Source: Mycobacterium sp.
GTDB lineage: Bacteria; Actinomycetota; Actinomycetes; Mycobacteriales; Mycobacteriaceae
Assembly (NCBI GenBank): GCA_025966225.1
Contig: JAOPVI010000396.1
Location: 1 to 33,848 of the forward strand
DNA length: 33,848 bases
Direction of reading: 5' to 3'
In this document: one piece after another, positions 1 through 8,064 of the stretch
Numbering within the stretch: the first letter of the stretch is position 1
Layout: the number at the start of each line of letters is the position of its first letter
Notes under the pieces: generated by a model
What the model was told of the DNA's origin: nothing
What the model saw: only the letters and a program-made list of their open reading frames with translations
The model's database searches: none
Translations under genes and position numbers: made by a program

Positions 1-21
1 CGTCGCACATGAAGGAACGTC

Positions 22-2292
22 ATGACACCTCAACCGTTGACCGCCACCCTCCTCGGCTCCCCACGAATCGGGCCGCACCGCGAGCTCAAACGCGCCACGG
101 AGGGCTACTGGGCCGGACGCGTCACTCGCTCCGAGCTCGAATCGGTCGCCGCGGACATTCGCCGCAGCACGTGGGCCCAGCTGGCGGCCAACGGACTGGA
201 TTCCGTGCCGGTCAACACCTTCTCCTATTACGACCAGGTGCTCGACACCGCCGTGCTGCTGGGCGCCCTGCCACCGCGGGTCGCAGGCGTCGACGACGAC
301 CTCGATCGATATTTTGCCGCGGCCCGCGGCACCGACGACATCCAGCCATTGGAGATGACGAAGTGGTTCGACACCAACTACCACTACATCGTTCCGGAAC
401 TCGGGCCCGACACGAAGTTCTCCCTGAATCCGCAGAAGGTGCTAAGTGAACTGAAAGAGGCTCAAGATCAAGGGGTTAACGCGCGGCCCGTAATCATCGG
501 CCCGTTGACGTTCCTGGCCTTGAGCAAGGCCGTTGACGGGGCGGGCGCGCCGATCGACCGGCTCGACGAGTTGATCCCGTTGTACGGAGCGCTGCTCGGA
601 CAGCTCGCCGATGCTGGCGCGCAGTGGGTGCAACTCGATGAACCAGTGCTCGTCACCGACATCCTCGACAACGGCCCGCAGTTGGCGGAACGCACCTACG
701 GCGGGCTTGGCTCGCTGGTGAACCGCCCGGCGATCTTCGTCGCGACCTACTTCGGCGGGCTCAACGCCGCGCTTCCTGCGCTGGCCCGCACGCCCATCGA
801 GGCGATCGGGGTGGACCTGGTGGCTGGTGACGCACTGGCGGTGGCCGCGGTACCCGAACTGGCCACCAAGACCGTGGTGGCCGGGATCGTCGACGGGCGC
901 AACATCTGGCGGACGGACCTCGAGGCTGCACTTGGCACGCTCGCCACGTTGCTCGGTTCCGTTGGGCGACTCGCAGTTTCGACATCGTGCTCGACGTTGC
1001 ACGTGCCGTACTCGCTCGCGGACGAGTCGGACGCGGACGAACTGCTTCGCAGTTGGTTGGCGTTCGGATCCGAGAAAGTCGCGGAAGTCGTCACGCTGGC
1101 GAAGGCACTGCGCGACGGGCGCGACGCGGTCGCTGCGGCGGTCGAGGCGTCCAACGACGCGATCACCTCGCGCCGCAACGACCCCCGACTCCACAACGGG
1201 CACATCCGCGCCCGCATCGAGCAGATCACCGCGTCGCGCGTCCAGCGCGGCCCCGCGGAAGCGCGACGGGAGAGTCAAAACGCGAGGCTGCACCTCCCGC
1301 CGCTCCCGACCACGACAATCGGCTCCTATCCACAGACCTCGGCGATCCGGGTGGCGCGCGCCGCGTTGCGGAAGGGGGACATCGATCAAGCCGAATACGT
1401 CACGCGAATGAAGTCGGAGATCGCCGAAGTCATTGCCCTGCAAGAGCAGCTAGGACTAGACGTGCTGGTGCACGGCGAGCCAGAACGAAACGACATGGTG
1501 CAGTACTTCGCCGAGCAACTCGACGGGTTCTTCGCAACGCAGAACGGTTGGGTGCAGTCCTACGGCACCCGTTGCGTGCGACCGCCGATCCTCTACGGCG
1601 ACGTCGGGCGCCCGCATCCGATGACGGTCGACTGGGCCACCTACGCGCAATCGTTGACGGGCAAGCCCGTAAAGGGCATGCTGACCGGCCCGGTGACCAT
1701 ACTGGCGTGGTCGTTCGTCCGCGACGACCAGCCGCTTGCCACGACGGCCAATCAGATCGCCCTGGCGATCCGCGACGAGACGGTGGATCTGCAGTCGGCT
1801 GGCATTGCGATCATCCAAGTCGACGAGCCGGCATTGCGGGAGTTGTTGCCGCTGCGCTCGAAGGACAAGGGCGAGTATCTGAGCTGGGCGGTCGGCGCGT
1901 TCTGGCTTGCCACGTCGGGCGTGGCCGACTCGACGCAGATCCACACCCACCTGTGCTACTCGGAATTTGGAGAGGTGATCGGGGCCATCGCGGACCTGGA
2001 CGCCGACGTCACCTCGATCGAAGCGGCCCGGTCGCGCATGGAGATCCTGGATGACCTAAACGAGATCGGGTTCTCGAACTCCGTCGGGCCGGGCGTCTAC
2101 GACATTCACTCCCCGCGGGTACCGGGGACCGCCGAGATCGCCGCGTCGTTGCGGGCGGCATTGAAAGCAGTCCCGGCCGAACGGTTGTGGGTGAATCCGG
2201 ACTGCGGCCTCAAGACCCGCGGCACGGAAGAAGTCGTTGAGTCGCTACGCAATCTCGTTGCGGCAACCGCCCAGGTGCGCAACGACGGCTGA
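22..2292 (+). CDS. metE: Cobalamin-independent methionine synthase
   Basis: Transfers a methyl group from 5-methyltetrahydropteroyl-tri-L-glutamate to homocysteine, the last step of methionine synthesis, in the cytosol. The 756 residues match the usual MetE length of about 750-760. The C-terminal half carries the zinc site: His643 and Cys645 in [10 protein letters not shown], Glu667 in VTSIEAARS, and Cys728 in [18 protein letters not shown] and [12 protein letters not shown] are also typical. The N-terminal half is the duplicated, non-catalytic barrel. The ATG is preceded by an AAGGAA ribosome site at about 12-17. In mycobacteria metE is commonly controlled by an upstream cobalamin riboswitch. 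That region lies left of the window, so it can be neither confirmed nor excluded. It converges on the amidohydrolase gene across a 120-bp structured gap. Confidence 0.98.
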   Translation: MTPQPLTATLLGSPRIGPHRELKRATEGYWAGRVTRSELESVAADIRRSTWAQLAANGLDSVPVNTFSYYDQVLDTAVLLGALPPRVAGVDDDLDRYFAAARGTDDIQPLEMTKWFDTNYHYIVPELGPDTKFSLNPQKVLSELKEAQDQGVNARPVIIGPLTFLALSKAVDGAGAPIDRLDELIPLYGALLGQLADAGAQWVQLDEPVLVTDILDNGPQLAERTYGGLGSLVNRPAIFVATYFGGLNAALPALARTPIEAIGVDLVAGDALAVAAVPELATKTVVAGIVDGRNIWRTDLEAALGTLATLLGSVGRLAVSTSCSTLHVPYSLADESDADELLRSWLAFGSEKVAEVVTLAKALRDGRDAVAAAVEASNDAITSRRNDPRLHNGHIRARIEQITASRVQRGPAEARRESQNARLHLPPLPTTTIGSYPQTSAIRVARAALRKGDIDQAEYVTRMKSEIAEVIALQEQLGLDVLVHGEPERNDMVQYFAEQLDGFFATQNGWVQSYGTRCVRPPILYGDVGRPHPMTVDWATYAQSLTGKPVKGMLTGPVTILAWSFVRDDQPLATTANQIALAIRDETVDLQSAGIAIIQVDEPALRELLPLRSKDKGEYLSWAVGAFWLATSGVADSTQIHTHLCYSEFGEVIGAIADLDADVTSIEAARSRMEILDDLNEIGFSNSVGPGVYDIHSPRVPGTAEIAASLRAALKAVPAERLWVNPDCGLKTRGTEEVVESLRNLVAATAQVRNDG

Positions 2293-2310
2293 ACCGAAGT
2301 CCTCACGACC

Positions 2311-2402
2311 CGATGATCACGTGCTCTCCGTGAAGAACAGTGGCGAGTTCGGTAGATCGATGAAGGGCGTAGCACTCGCCTCGAACACGAGCCTGATCAT
2401 CG
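2311..2402. terminator. Nested inverted repeats between convergent metE and amidohydrolase
   Basis: The outer arms CGATGATCA (2311-2319) and TGATCATCG (2394-2402) are perfect 9-bp complements. Just inside them GCTC and GAGC can also pair. A separate inner pair, GGCGAGT (2342-2348) and ACTCGCC (2374-2380), gives a 7-bp stem. Together they would fold into a two-tier structure occupying most of the gap between two facing stop codons, which fits a bidirectional terminator. There is no U-tract on either strand, so the terminator role is inference. Confidence 0.45.
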
Positions 2403-2412
2403 ACTCATGGGA

Positions 2413-4173
2413 TCAGCGCACACCTCGCACCAAACGCCCTGGCCGCGCCCCGGTGTCCACCCCGTGCCGCCGCGTCACGACGCCGTTGACCACAGTGGCG
2501 TCGTAGCCGCGCGCACCCTGCACCAGTCGACGCCCGCCTGCCGGCAGGTCGTACACCATCTGCGGCACACCGAGATTCAACGCGTCCATGTCGATCACGT
2601 TGATGTCGGCCCGCTTCCCGATGTCGATGACCCCGCGATCGGACAGCCCGAACAGCGTTGCGGTGTCACGGGTTTGCTTGCGCACCATGTATTCCAGCGA
2701 GAAGCGTGGTCCGCGATGACGATCGCGGGCCCAGTGCGTCAGCAGGTAGGTCGGCATGGACGCGTCGCAGATCAGCCCGCAGTGCGCGCCACCGTCGGAG
2801 AGCCCTGAAACCGCCGCGGGATGGGAGATCATGTCGTAGATCGCGTCGTGATTGCCTTCGGCGTAGTTGAAGAAGGGCATCATCAGCATCGCGCCCGCGT
2901 CGTGCTCCAACATCAGGTCATACAGCGTCGCCAGCGGATCCTCGCCACGCTCCCGGGCGATGGCCGCCACGGTGCGATCCTTCGTCGGTTCGTAGTCGGG
3001 CGGGTTGCCGATGGCATACAGGTTGCGCAGGCCGTGCTGGATCATCGCGAAGATCGCATCGAACTGCTTCGCCGGATCCGGGGGCAGATCGGCCTCGGAC
3101 AAAATCGTCGCGCGCACCTCGGGATCGGCGAGCCGCGCCGCGAGTTCCTCACGATCGAGTTCGGCCTTCAACTTCTGGAAGGTCGGCCGGTGATCGAACG
3201 CGTGGTACCCGGGGAAGCCGAATAGCATGCCGAACGGCCTGCCCGCGAACTGGGCGTACACCGGGATGCCGTTGGCCACCGCGTCGCCTGCGAGGTCGAG
3301 TTGCTTGCGCCACAGGTCGGGCGCGGACTGCGTCTGAATCATGGTGAACGAAACCGGCCGTTGCATCTCCGCGGCCAGCCGCGTCATCCAGTCGAGTTCG
3401 CGCAGCGCCGCCGCGTCGTCCTCACCGACGGCACCGGCGGGTGCCAGTTCGAAGACCGCCTGCCCGCCCGCGGCCATCGCCCGGCCCAGTCCGAACAGTT
3501 CCCGCTCTGCGGCGTACGTCCCCGGTACGGGTTCCCCGTCGATGGCGCGATGGCCTTCCGTTCGTGACGTCGAGAAGCCCAGTGCGCCGGCCTCCACGGC
3601 CTCCTGAACGATGCGCGCCATGGCCGCGATGTCGTCGTCGTTGGCGTCCTCGTTGCGCGCGCCGCGTTCGCCCATCGCATAGCCGCGGACGGCACCGTGG
3701 GCCACCTGGGTACCGAAATCGATTGCCAGGTACCGCTTCTCGATGGCGTCGAGGTATTGGGGGAAGCTCTCCCACTGCCACGTGATACCTTCGGCCAGCG
3801 CCGTGCCGGGGATGTCCTCGACACCCTCCATGAGTTCGATCAGCCACTGCTCGCTACCGGGGCGGACCGGCGCGAACCCGACGCCGCAGTTTCCGCTGAC
3901 GACGGTCGTGACGCCGTGCAGGCTCGATGGCTCCAGCGTTTCGTCCCAGCTGACCTGACCGTCGTAGTGCGTGTGAACGTCGACGAACCCGGGAGTGACG
4001 ATGCGGCCCGTCGCGTCGATGGTGGACGCGGCGTCGGTCTCGATTCCGGCGGCGTCGCCGTCGCGCCTGCGCACCTCGACGATGCGGCCGTCCTTGACGC
4101 CGATGTCGGCCCGGTAGCGGTCGGCGCCCGTACCGTCGACGACGGTTCCGCCGTTGATCTTCAAGTCGTACAT
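2413..4173 (-). CDS. Amidohydrolase, N-acyl-D-amino-acid deacylase (D-aminoacylase) family
   Basis: A cytosolic metal-dependent amidohydrolase of 586 residues. Family members hydrolyse N-acyl-D-amino acids or related cyclic amides; the true substrate is not readable here. The N-terminal beta-sandwich starts MYDLKINGGTVVDGTG. The metal-binding His67-x-His69 lies in GFVDVHTHYDGQ, and Cys96 lies in SGNCGVGFAP, the position of a conserved metal-ligand cysteine in D-aminoacylases. SDGGAHCGLICDAS near the C-terminus fits the catalytic aspartate loop. The final residues return to the beta-sandwich (VQGARGYDATVVNGVVTRRHG). The ATG has no clear Shine-Dalgarno site, but TATTTT lies 6 nt upstream, suggesting a leaderless message. 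The ligase gene lies 45 bp upstream on the same strand. Confidence 0.9.
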   Translation of the reverse strand: MYDLKINGGTVVDGTGADRYRADIGVKDGRIVEVRRRDGDAAGIETDAASTIDATGRIVTPGFVDVHTHYDGQVSWDETLEPSSLHGVTTVVSGNCGVGFAPVRPGSEQWLIELMEGVEDIPGTALAEGITWQWESFPQYLDAIEKRYLAIDFGTQVAHGAVRGYAMGERGARNEDANDDDIAAMARIVQEAVEAGALGFSTSRTEGHRAIDGEPVPGTYAAERELFGLGRAMAAGGQAVFELAPAGAVGEDDAAALRELDWMTRLAAEMQRPVSFTMIQTQSAPDLWRKQLDLAGDAVANGIPVYAQFAGRPFGMLFGFPGYHAFDHRPTFQKLKAELDREELAARLADPEVRATILSEADLPPDPAKQFDAIFAMIQHGLRNLYAIGNPPDYEPTKDRTVAAIARERGEDPLATLYDLMLEHDAGAMLMMPFFNYAEGNHDAIYDMISHPAAVSGLSDGGAHCGLICDASMPTYLLTHWARDRHRGPRFSLEYMVRKQTRDTATLFGLSDRGVIDIGKRADINVIDMDALNLGVPQMVYDLPAGGRRLVQGARGYDATVVNGVVTRRHGVDTGARPGRLVRGVR

Positions 4174-4179
4174 GGCCTG

Positions 4180-4185
4180 AAAATA
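4180..4185 (-). promoter_or_regulatory. Putative -10 box (leaderless) for the amidohydrolase gene
   Basis: Reads TATTTT on the minus strand and ends 6 nt before the ATG. This matches the mycobacterial TANNNT -10 with the spacing expected when transcription begins at the start codon. No convincing -35 was found. Confidence 0.45.
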
Positions 4186-4218
4186 CGCCGTGCCGCTACC
4201 GGGGGTTGCGAATCTCGC

Positions 4219-5319
4219 TCACAGACCGGAAAGCGTGGCGGCCGCCGCCGCCTCGATGACATCGGAGACGTCGTTGCGGCGGGCCCACGCCCGCCGCTGG
4301 CGCATCGCGCCGTTTCCCTCGGCGACCACACTGTCGAGCCCGCTTCGCACGAACTCGTAATCCCCGACTGCCTCAAGTGCGGGGGTCACCCGATCGATCA
4401 GGCCACCAACCAACTGCACCGCGGGCACCAGACCGTGAGTGTCCGTCAGATCGACGGCGGATCCGGCCAGCCCATCCTTGGCTGCCTTCCAGTACGCGAC
4501 GCTCAGCGCGTGCGGGGTCAACGGCAGCTCCGGTTCGCCGCGTCGCTCGTCCTCGAGCGCCGTCATGACCAGCGCCCTGATGAGCGTCGCCAACAACACC
4601 GTTTCCGCTACGGTGCTCGGCACGTCCGCGACGCGCACTTCGACGGTCGGAAAGTTGGCCGACGGTCGGACGTCCCAATAGACCATTCCGTCGTCCATCA
4701 TCGCGCCCGCGTCCTTCATGATCTCGATCATCGCGTCGTACTCGTCGACCGAATCGAAATGGGGCGGCGGCCCTGCGCTTGGCCAGCGCGCCCAGAGCAC
4801 GCTCCGCCAGCTGGCGTGCCCGGTGTCCGCGCCGCGATACACCGCCGAATTGGCAGACAGGGCAAGGAGAATCGGCAGCCACGGCCGCAGCCGGTTGCTC
4901 ACCCGGACGGCCAAATCCCGGGTTGGGACCGCGACGTGGACGTGGCATCCGCAGATGCCTTGTTCGTGGGCGATCATGCCGAACCTCTCAGCGATCGCGC
5001 GGTAACGGGGCGTGTCCGTGATCGGGAACTCGTGCGGAGCCGTCGGCGGCAGGGCCACGGCAAGCAACCGAGCACCGGAATCCACGGCCGCTTCGGCCGC
5101 GACGCGGCGCAAGCGAGCCAGCTCGGCGCTCAACTCAGTGGTGGAGGACGCGACGCTGGACGTCGTCTCCACCTGACAGCTGGTCAGTTCGAGTTGCAAC
5201 TCGACACCGCTTCGGGCAGCGCGGTCGGCCACCGCGCGGTTCAGCGGGACGGGTTCGCCGGTGTCGGGGTCGACGAGCAGAAACTCCTCTTCGACGCCGA
5301 ACGTGGGATGGGTCGACAT
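4219..5319 (-). CDS. Carboxylate-amine ligase, GCS2 / YbdK family
   Basis: Belongs to the glutamate-cysteine ligase type 2 superfamily, whose members join an amino acid to a carboxylate using ATP. Length is 366 residues, close to the 370 typical of YbdK-like proteins. The opening FGVEEEFLLVDPDTGEPV is the hallmark N-terminal nucleotide/metal-binding strand, and GICGCHVHVAVPTRD is the second conserved motif. Mycobacteria use mycothiol and do not make glutathione, so the name glutamate-cysteine ligase should not be read as glutathione synthesis. The product is unknown. The ATG lies 15 nt from a strong hairpin (5334-5364). The amidohydrolase gene follows after 45 bp on the same strand. Confidence 0.88.
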   Translation of the reverse strand: MSTHPTFGVEEEFLLVDPDTGEPVPLNRAVADRAARSGVELQLELTSCQVETTSSVASSTTELSAELARLRRVAAEAAVDSGARLLAVALPPTAPHEFPITDTPRYRAIAERFGMIAHEQGICGCHVHVAVPTRDLAVRVSNRLRPWLPILLALSANSAVYRGADTGHASWRSVLWARWPSAGPPPHFDSVDEYDAMIEIMKDAGAMMDDGMVYWDVRPSANFPTVEVRVADVPSTVAETVLLATLIRALVMTALEDERRGEPELPLTPHALSVAYWKAAKDGLAGSAVDLTDTHGLVPAVQLVGGLIDRVTPALEAVGDYEFVRSGLDSVVAEGNGAMRQRRAWARRNDVSDVIEAAAAATLSGL

Positions 5320-5333
5320 GGGCGGAGTTAGTT

Positions 5334-5364
5334 CCGGCCCGTCGGAAAGGACACGACGGGCCGG
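5334..5364 (-). terminator. 11-bp perfect hairpin upstream of the YbdK-type gene
   Basis: CCGGCCCGTCG (5334-5344) pairs perfectly with CGACGGGCCGG (5354-5364) around a 9-nt loop. It lies 90 nt after the csbD-like stop codon and 14 nt before the ligase ATG on the minus strand. No U-tract follows. It could terminate the csbD-like transcript or act as a leader structure that limits ligase translation. The sequence does not decide between them. Confidence 0.45.
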
Positions 5365-5454
5365 ATCGGTGATTCACTCCGTTGCTCGGGACATTGGTCC
5401 GCGAAGCTCGACGGGTTCAATGCCCGCTGCCGGGGAAGCTCAAACATTTTCGCG

Positions 5455-5631
5455 CTATCGGCCGCGGACTGCGTCTTTCAGTCGCTCGCCGGTCATCTTC
5501 ACCCGCGCCCTGACCTGGTCCGCCCTGCCCTCATTGCGCAGCTGCGGGTCTCCGGTGGCTTGACCGAGCTTCTCCTTGGCCTGGCCGGCCAGTCGATCGA
5601 GTTTGTTCTTGGCCTTCTTCGACGCACTCAT
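5455..5631 (-). CDS. CsbD-like small stress protein
   Basis: A 58-residue, highly charged, Ala/Lys/Arg-rich protein with no signal peptide or membrane segment. It starts MSASKKAKNKLDRLAGQAKE and continues with KLGQATGDPQLRNEG. This fits the CsbD-like family (small bacterial general-stress proteins of unknown biochemical function): K(x)nAGQxKEKxGxxTGDxxLxxEG. Read by hand from the minus strand: ATG at 5631, TAG at 5455. It lies 47 bp downstream of the GAF-ANTAR gene and probably shares its transcript. In other actinobacteria csbD genes respond to alternative sigma factors; no such promoter was recognised here. Confidence 0.85.
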   Translation of the reverse strand: MSASKKAKNKLDRLAGQAKEKLGQATGDPQLRNEGRADQVRARVKMTGERLKDAVRGR

Positions 5632-5678
5632 GAGGCGTGGATGCCCGCTGGACCATCACGGGAAACCCCCAGCGTGGC

Positions 5679-6368
5679 TCAGTCGCCGCGGGTGTCGATC
5701 ACGCGCCGCGCGACCTCGATGAGCTTCGTGTTGGTGTCCTGCGACAGCTGACGGAGCATCCCGAAGGCCCGGACGTCGTCGATCTTGAATCGCTCCATGA
5801 TGATGCCCTTGGCCTGGCCGATGCGGTCGCGCGTCGACAGCGCCGACTGCAGCTGATCGCCCTCGCGGCTCGCCAGGATGGCCGCCGCCGCATGCGCTGC
5901 CAGAACCATGCCGATGGTCTCCGCCTCGGTGTCCCACAGGTTCGGCGCGTACCCGAACAGGTTGAGCGCGCCCGCGGTGCGGTCCGCGGTGTACAGCTTG
6001 AACGAGAGCGCGCTGAGCACCCCGAGCTTGACCACGTCGGGCGCGTAGTTCGGAAACCGGGGCTCGTTGCGGAAGTCATCGGTGCGGACCACGATTTGGT
6101 CCAGCGCCGCCTCGACGCACGGACCTTCGCCGTAGCGCATCTGCAGTTCGTCGAGCTTGAACATCAAATCGCAGGTCGGCGCCAGCGTCTCGAAGCTATT
6201 GGCCTTGCCGACCAGGAGCACCCCGGCGACGTCCACGCCAGGAATCAGTTCCTTCGCGGTCGCCGTGACGTCGGCCAGCACGTCGTCGACCTTGCGCAGC
6301 GCCGTGACGCGCGCCAACTCCGCCATTCGGACGGCGAGGTCGTGGTTCTGCGACGTCATGTCTGCCAT
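5679..6368 (-). CDS. GAF and ANTAR domain-containing RNA-binding regulator
   Basis: A soluble regulator of 229 residues. Residues about 10-165 form a GAF sensor domain (PGVDVAGVLLV, YGEGPCVEAALDQ, SALSFKLYTADRTAGALNLF). The last 55 residues form an ANTAR domain (STRDRIGQAKGIIMERF, then LRQLSQDTNTKLIEVARRVI). ANTAR domains bind paired hexaloop stem-loops in nascent RNA and act as antiterminators; this architecture is abundant in mycobacteria. The open frame extends to 6464, but the ATG at 6368 is preferred because GAGGGGAAG sits directly before it. The ligand of the GAF domain is unknown, and no paired hexaloop target was recognised nearby. It is followed by the csbD-like gene, so the pair may form a stress module. 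Confidence 0.93.
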   Translation of the reverse strand: MADMTSQNHDLAVRMAELARVTALRKVDDVLADVTATAKELIPGVDVAGVLLVGKANSFETLAPTCDLMFKLDELQMRYGEGPCVEAALDQIVVRTDDFRNEPRFPNYAPDVVKLGVLSALSFKLYTADRTAGALNLFGYAPNLWDTEAETIGMVLAAHAAAAILASREGDQLQSALSTRDRIGQAKGIIMERFKIDDVRAFGMLRQLSQDTNTKLIEVARRVIDTRGD

Positions 6369-6467
6369 CTTCCCCTCATCCTCAACGCCCACCAACGTTT
6401 GTGCCAGCTCTATCTGGGAAATGCTCGCATATAGGTGGACTTGGTGGTCGACACCCAAGCGCACCGA

Positions 6468-6501
6468 GGTCTCGCCGGTTCAGCATGGAGCCGGCGAGAC
6501 C
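6468..6501 (-). terminator. Strong hairpin 1 nt after the small ORF stop codon
   Basis: GGTCTCGCCGG (6468-6478) and CCGGCGAGACC (6491-6501) are perfect 11-bp complements around a 12-nt loop. The hairpin begins one base after the TGA of the small minus-strand gene, the place expected for an intrinsic terminator. It lacks a U-tract, as many proposed mycobacterial terminators do. It would separate the small gene from the GAF-ANTAR gene. Confidence 0.55.
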
Positions 6502-6502
6502 G

Positions 6503-6730
6503 TCACGCTGCGACCATCACCTCGACGGAGAGACGGTCGCCAATGGCGTGCACCGTGGGCCAGTTGCCTGCGCGGGCGGCCCTGCCGAGGTCCTCGGCCA
6601 GCGGGCTGTCGACCCCGAGTTCGGCGAGCCAGGTCGAGACGACCGATCCGATGCGGTCACCGGAGACGCGAACTGCCCGCCCGGCGTGGAGCCGATCGAC
6701 GATCTCGTAGGTGGTGTTCTTCGTGCTCAT
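6503..6730 (-). CDS. Small protein of unknown function
   Basis: A 75-residue soluble protein starting MSTKNTTYEIVDRLHAGRAV and ending RLSVEVMVAA. I do not recognise the family. No signal peptide, membrane segment or cysteine is present. The region around GDRIGSVVSTWLAELGVDSP looks like compact alpha-helical protein with a regular hydrophobic pattern, and the strong hairpin right after the stop codon supports a real gene. The frame extends to a GTG at 6793, but that extension is Pro-rich and less protein-like (SPSPCPPPL). The ATG at 6730 lacks a clear ribosome site. It diverges from the thiolase gene. Confidence 0.6.
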   Translation of the reverse strand: MSTKNTTYEIVDRLHAGRAVRVSGDRIGSVVSTWLAELGVDSPLAEDLGRAARAGNWPTVHAIGDRLSVEVMVAA

Positions 6731-6807
6731 ATAGGTGAGAGGCGGCGGGCACGGAGAAGGCGACAGATTTCCTCGGAAATTCTGATCGGTCACTCTGTTA
6801 GTTGTAG

Positions 6808-6813
6808 TACGGT
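6808..6813 (+). promoter_or_regulatory. Putative -10 box (leaderless) for the thiolase operon
   Basis: TACGGT ends 6 nt before the thiolase ATG and fits the TANNNT consensus with leaderless spacing. No Shine-Dalgarno sequence precedes the ATG. Confidence 0.45.
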
Positions 6814-6819
6814 GCGATC

Positions 6820-8055
6820 ATGGCTGGCTCCAACGTGTGGATCCTCGGTGGCTACCAGAGCGACTTCGCGCGCAATCTGCACCGCGAGGGCATCGACTTC
6901 GCGGGGCTCACTGCCGAGGTGGTCAAGTCGACGCTCGAGGCGGCCAAGATCGACGCAGAGCACATCGGCGTCGTACACGTCGGGAATGCCTTCGGCGAAT
7001 TGTTTGCAGGTCAGGGGCACCTCGGCGCCATGCCGGCCACCATGGTCGACGGGCTGTGGGACACGCCTTCGTCGCGCCACGAAGCCGCGTGCGCGTCGGG
7101 CAGCATCGCCACCCTCGCCGCCATCGCCGACCTGCGGTCAGGGGCCTACGAGACGGCGCTGGTCGTCGGCGTCGAACTCGAGAAGACGGTGCCCGGCGAC
7201 ACTGCCGCGCAGCACCTGGGCGCGGCGGCGTGGATCGGCCGCGAGGGCGGCGACGCCAAGTTCATGTGGCCCTACATGTTCTCGGCCGTCGCCGAGGAGT
7301 ACGACCGCCGGTACGGCATCGACGCGATGCACCTGCGGGCGATCGCGCAGTTGAACCTCACCAACGCGCGCAACAACCCCAACGCCCAGACGCGCGAGTG
7401 GACGGTGCCGGACCTGATGGCCGGGCCCTTCGACAACGAGCTGAACCCGGTCGTCGAGGGCCGGATCCGGCGCTTCGACTGCAGCCAGATGACGGACGGC
7501 GGCGCCGGCCTCGTGCTGGTCACCGACAACTACCTGCGCGACCATCCCGATGCGCAACCCATCGGACGCATCGAAGGATGGGGTCACCGCACGGTCGGGC
7601 TGGGCATGAAACAGAAGCTCGAGCACTCCGCCGACGACCCGTACGTGATGCCGCACGTCCGGCGGACCGTGCTCGACGCCTTCACCCGCGCCCGCGTGAC
7701 GCTCGACGACCTCGACGGCATCGAGGTGCACGACTGCTTCACCCCGAGCGAGTACCTGGCGATCGACCACATCGGGCTCACCGGTCCAGGCGAATCGTGG
7801 AAGGCCATCGAGAACGGTGAGATCGAGCGAGGTGGTCGGCTGCCGATGAACCCCAGCGGCGGGCTGATCGGCGGCGGCCACCCCGTCGGCGCATCAGGGG
7901 TACGCATGCTGCTCGATGCGGCGAAGCAGGTCAGCGGCGGAGCGGGCGACTACCAGGTCGATGGCGCCACGACGTTCGGCACGCTCAACTTCGGCGGGAG
8001 CACCGCCACCACAGTCAGCTTCGTAGTCGGATCGGCTTCGGCGTTCCAAGATTGA
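6820..8055 (+). CDS. SCP-x-like thiolase (acetyl-CoA acetyltransferase / lipid-transfer type)
   Basis: A 411-residue thiolase-fold protein of the lipid-transfer/SCP-x thiolase branch, which cleaves or condenses beta-ketoacyl-CoA in the cytosol. Candidate catalytic residues are in place: Cys91 in EAACASGS, His304 in EVHDCFTPSEY, and His354 in GGGHPVGASGVRML. In this branch the HDCF motif replaces the NEAF loop of degradative thiolases. It is 9 bp upstream of the carotenoid-oxygenase gene and starts that operon. From recalled gene order it corresponds to M. tuberculosis Rv0914c, which also neighbours a dioxygenase gene. The pairing suggests that the oxygenase product or its side chain is shortened through a CoA ester, but the substrate is not known. 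Confidence 0.92.
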   Translation: MAGSNVWILGGYQSDFARNLHREGIDFAGLTAEVVKSTLEAAKIDAEHIGVVHVGNAFGELFAGQGHLGAMPATMVDGLWDTPSSRHEAACASGSIATLAAIADLRSGAYETALVVGVELEKTVPGDTAAQHLGAAAWIGREGGDAKFMWPYMFSAVAEEYDRRYGIDAMHLRAIAQLNLTNARNNPNAQTREWTVPDLMAGPFDNELNPVVEGRIRRFDCSQMTDGGAGLVLVTDNYLRDHPDAQPIGRIEGWGHRTVGLGMKQKLEHSADDPYVMPHVRRTVLDAFTRARVTLDDLDGIEVHDCFTPSEYLAIDHIGLTGPGESWKAIENGEIERGGRLPMNPSGGLIGGGHPVGASGVRMLLDAAKQVSGGAGDYQVDGATTFGTLNFGGSTATTVSFVVGSASAFQD

Positions 8056-8064
8056 GGAGTAGCG

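Noticed and set aside
1-21. Cobalamin riboswitch for metE
   Set aside because: Expected for mycobacterial metE, but only 21 bp of upstream sequence are present, so it cannot be seen.
3697-5331. 544-codon plus-strand open frame
   Set aside because: It is antisense to both the D-aminoacylase-type and YbdK-type genes, and its translation is low-complexity Arg/Gly/Asp-rich with no motif. Long shadow frames are common in high-GC DNA.
6468-6501. ANTAR target (paired hexaloop) at the hairpin near the GAF-ANTAR gene
   Set aside because: It is a single stem with a 12-nt loop, not two stems with six-base loops, and it follows a stop codon, so a terminator is simpler.
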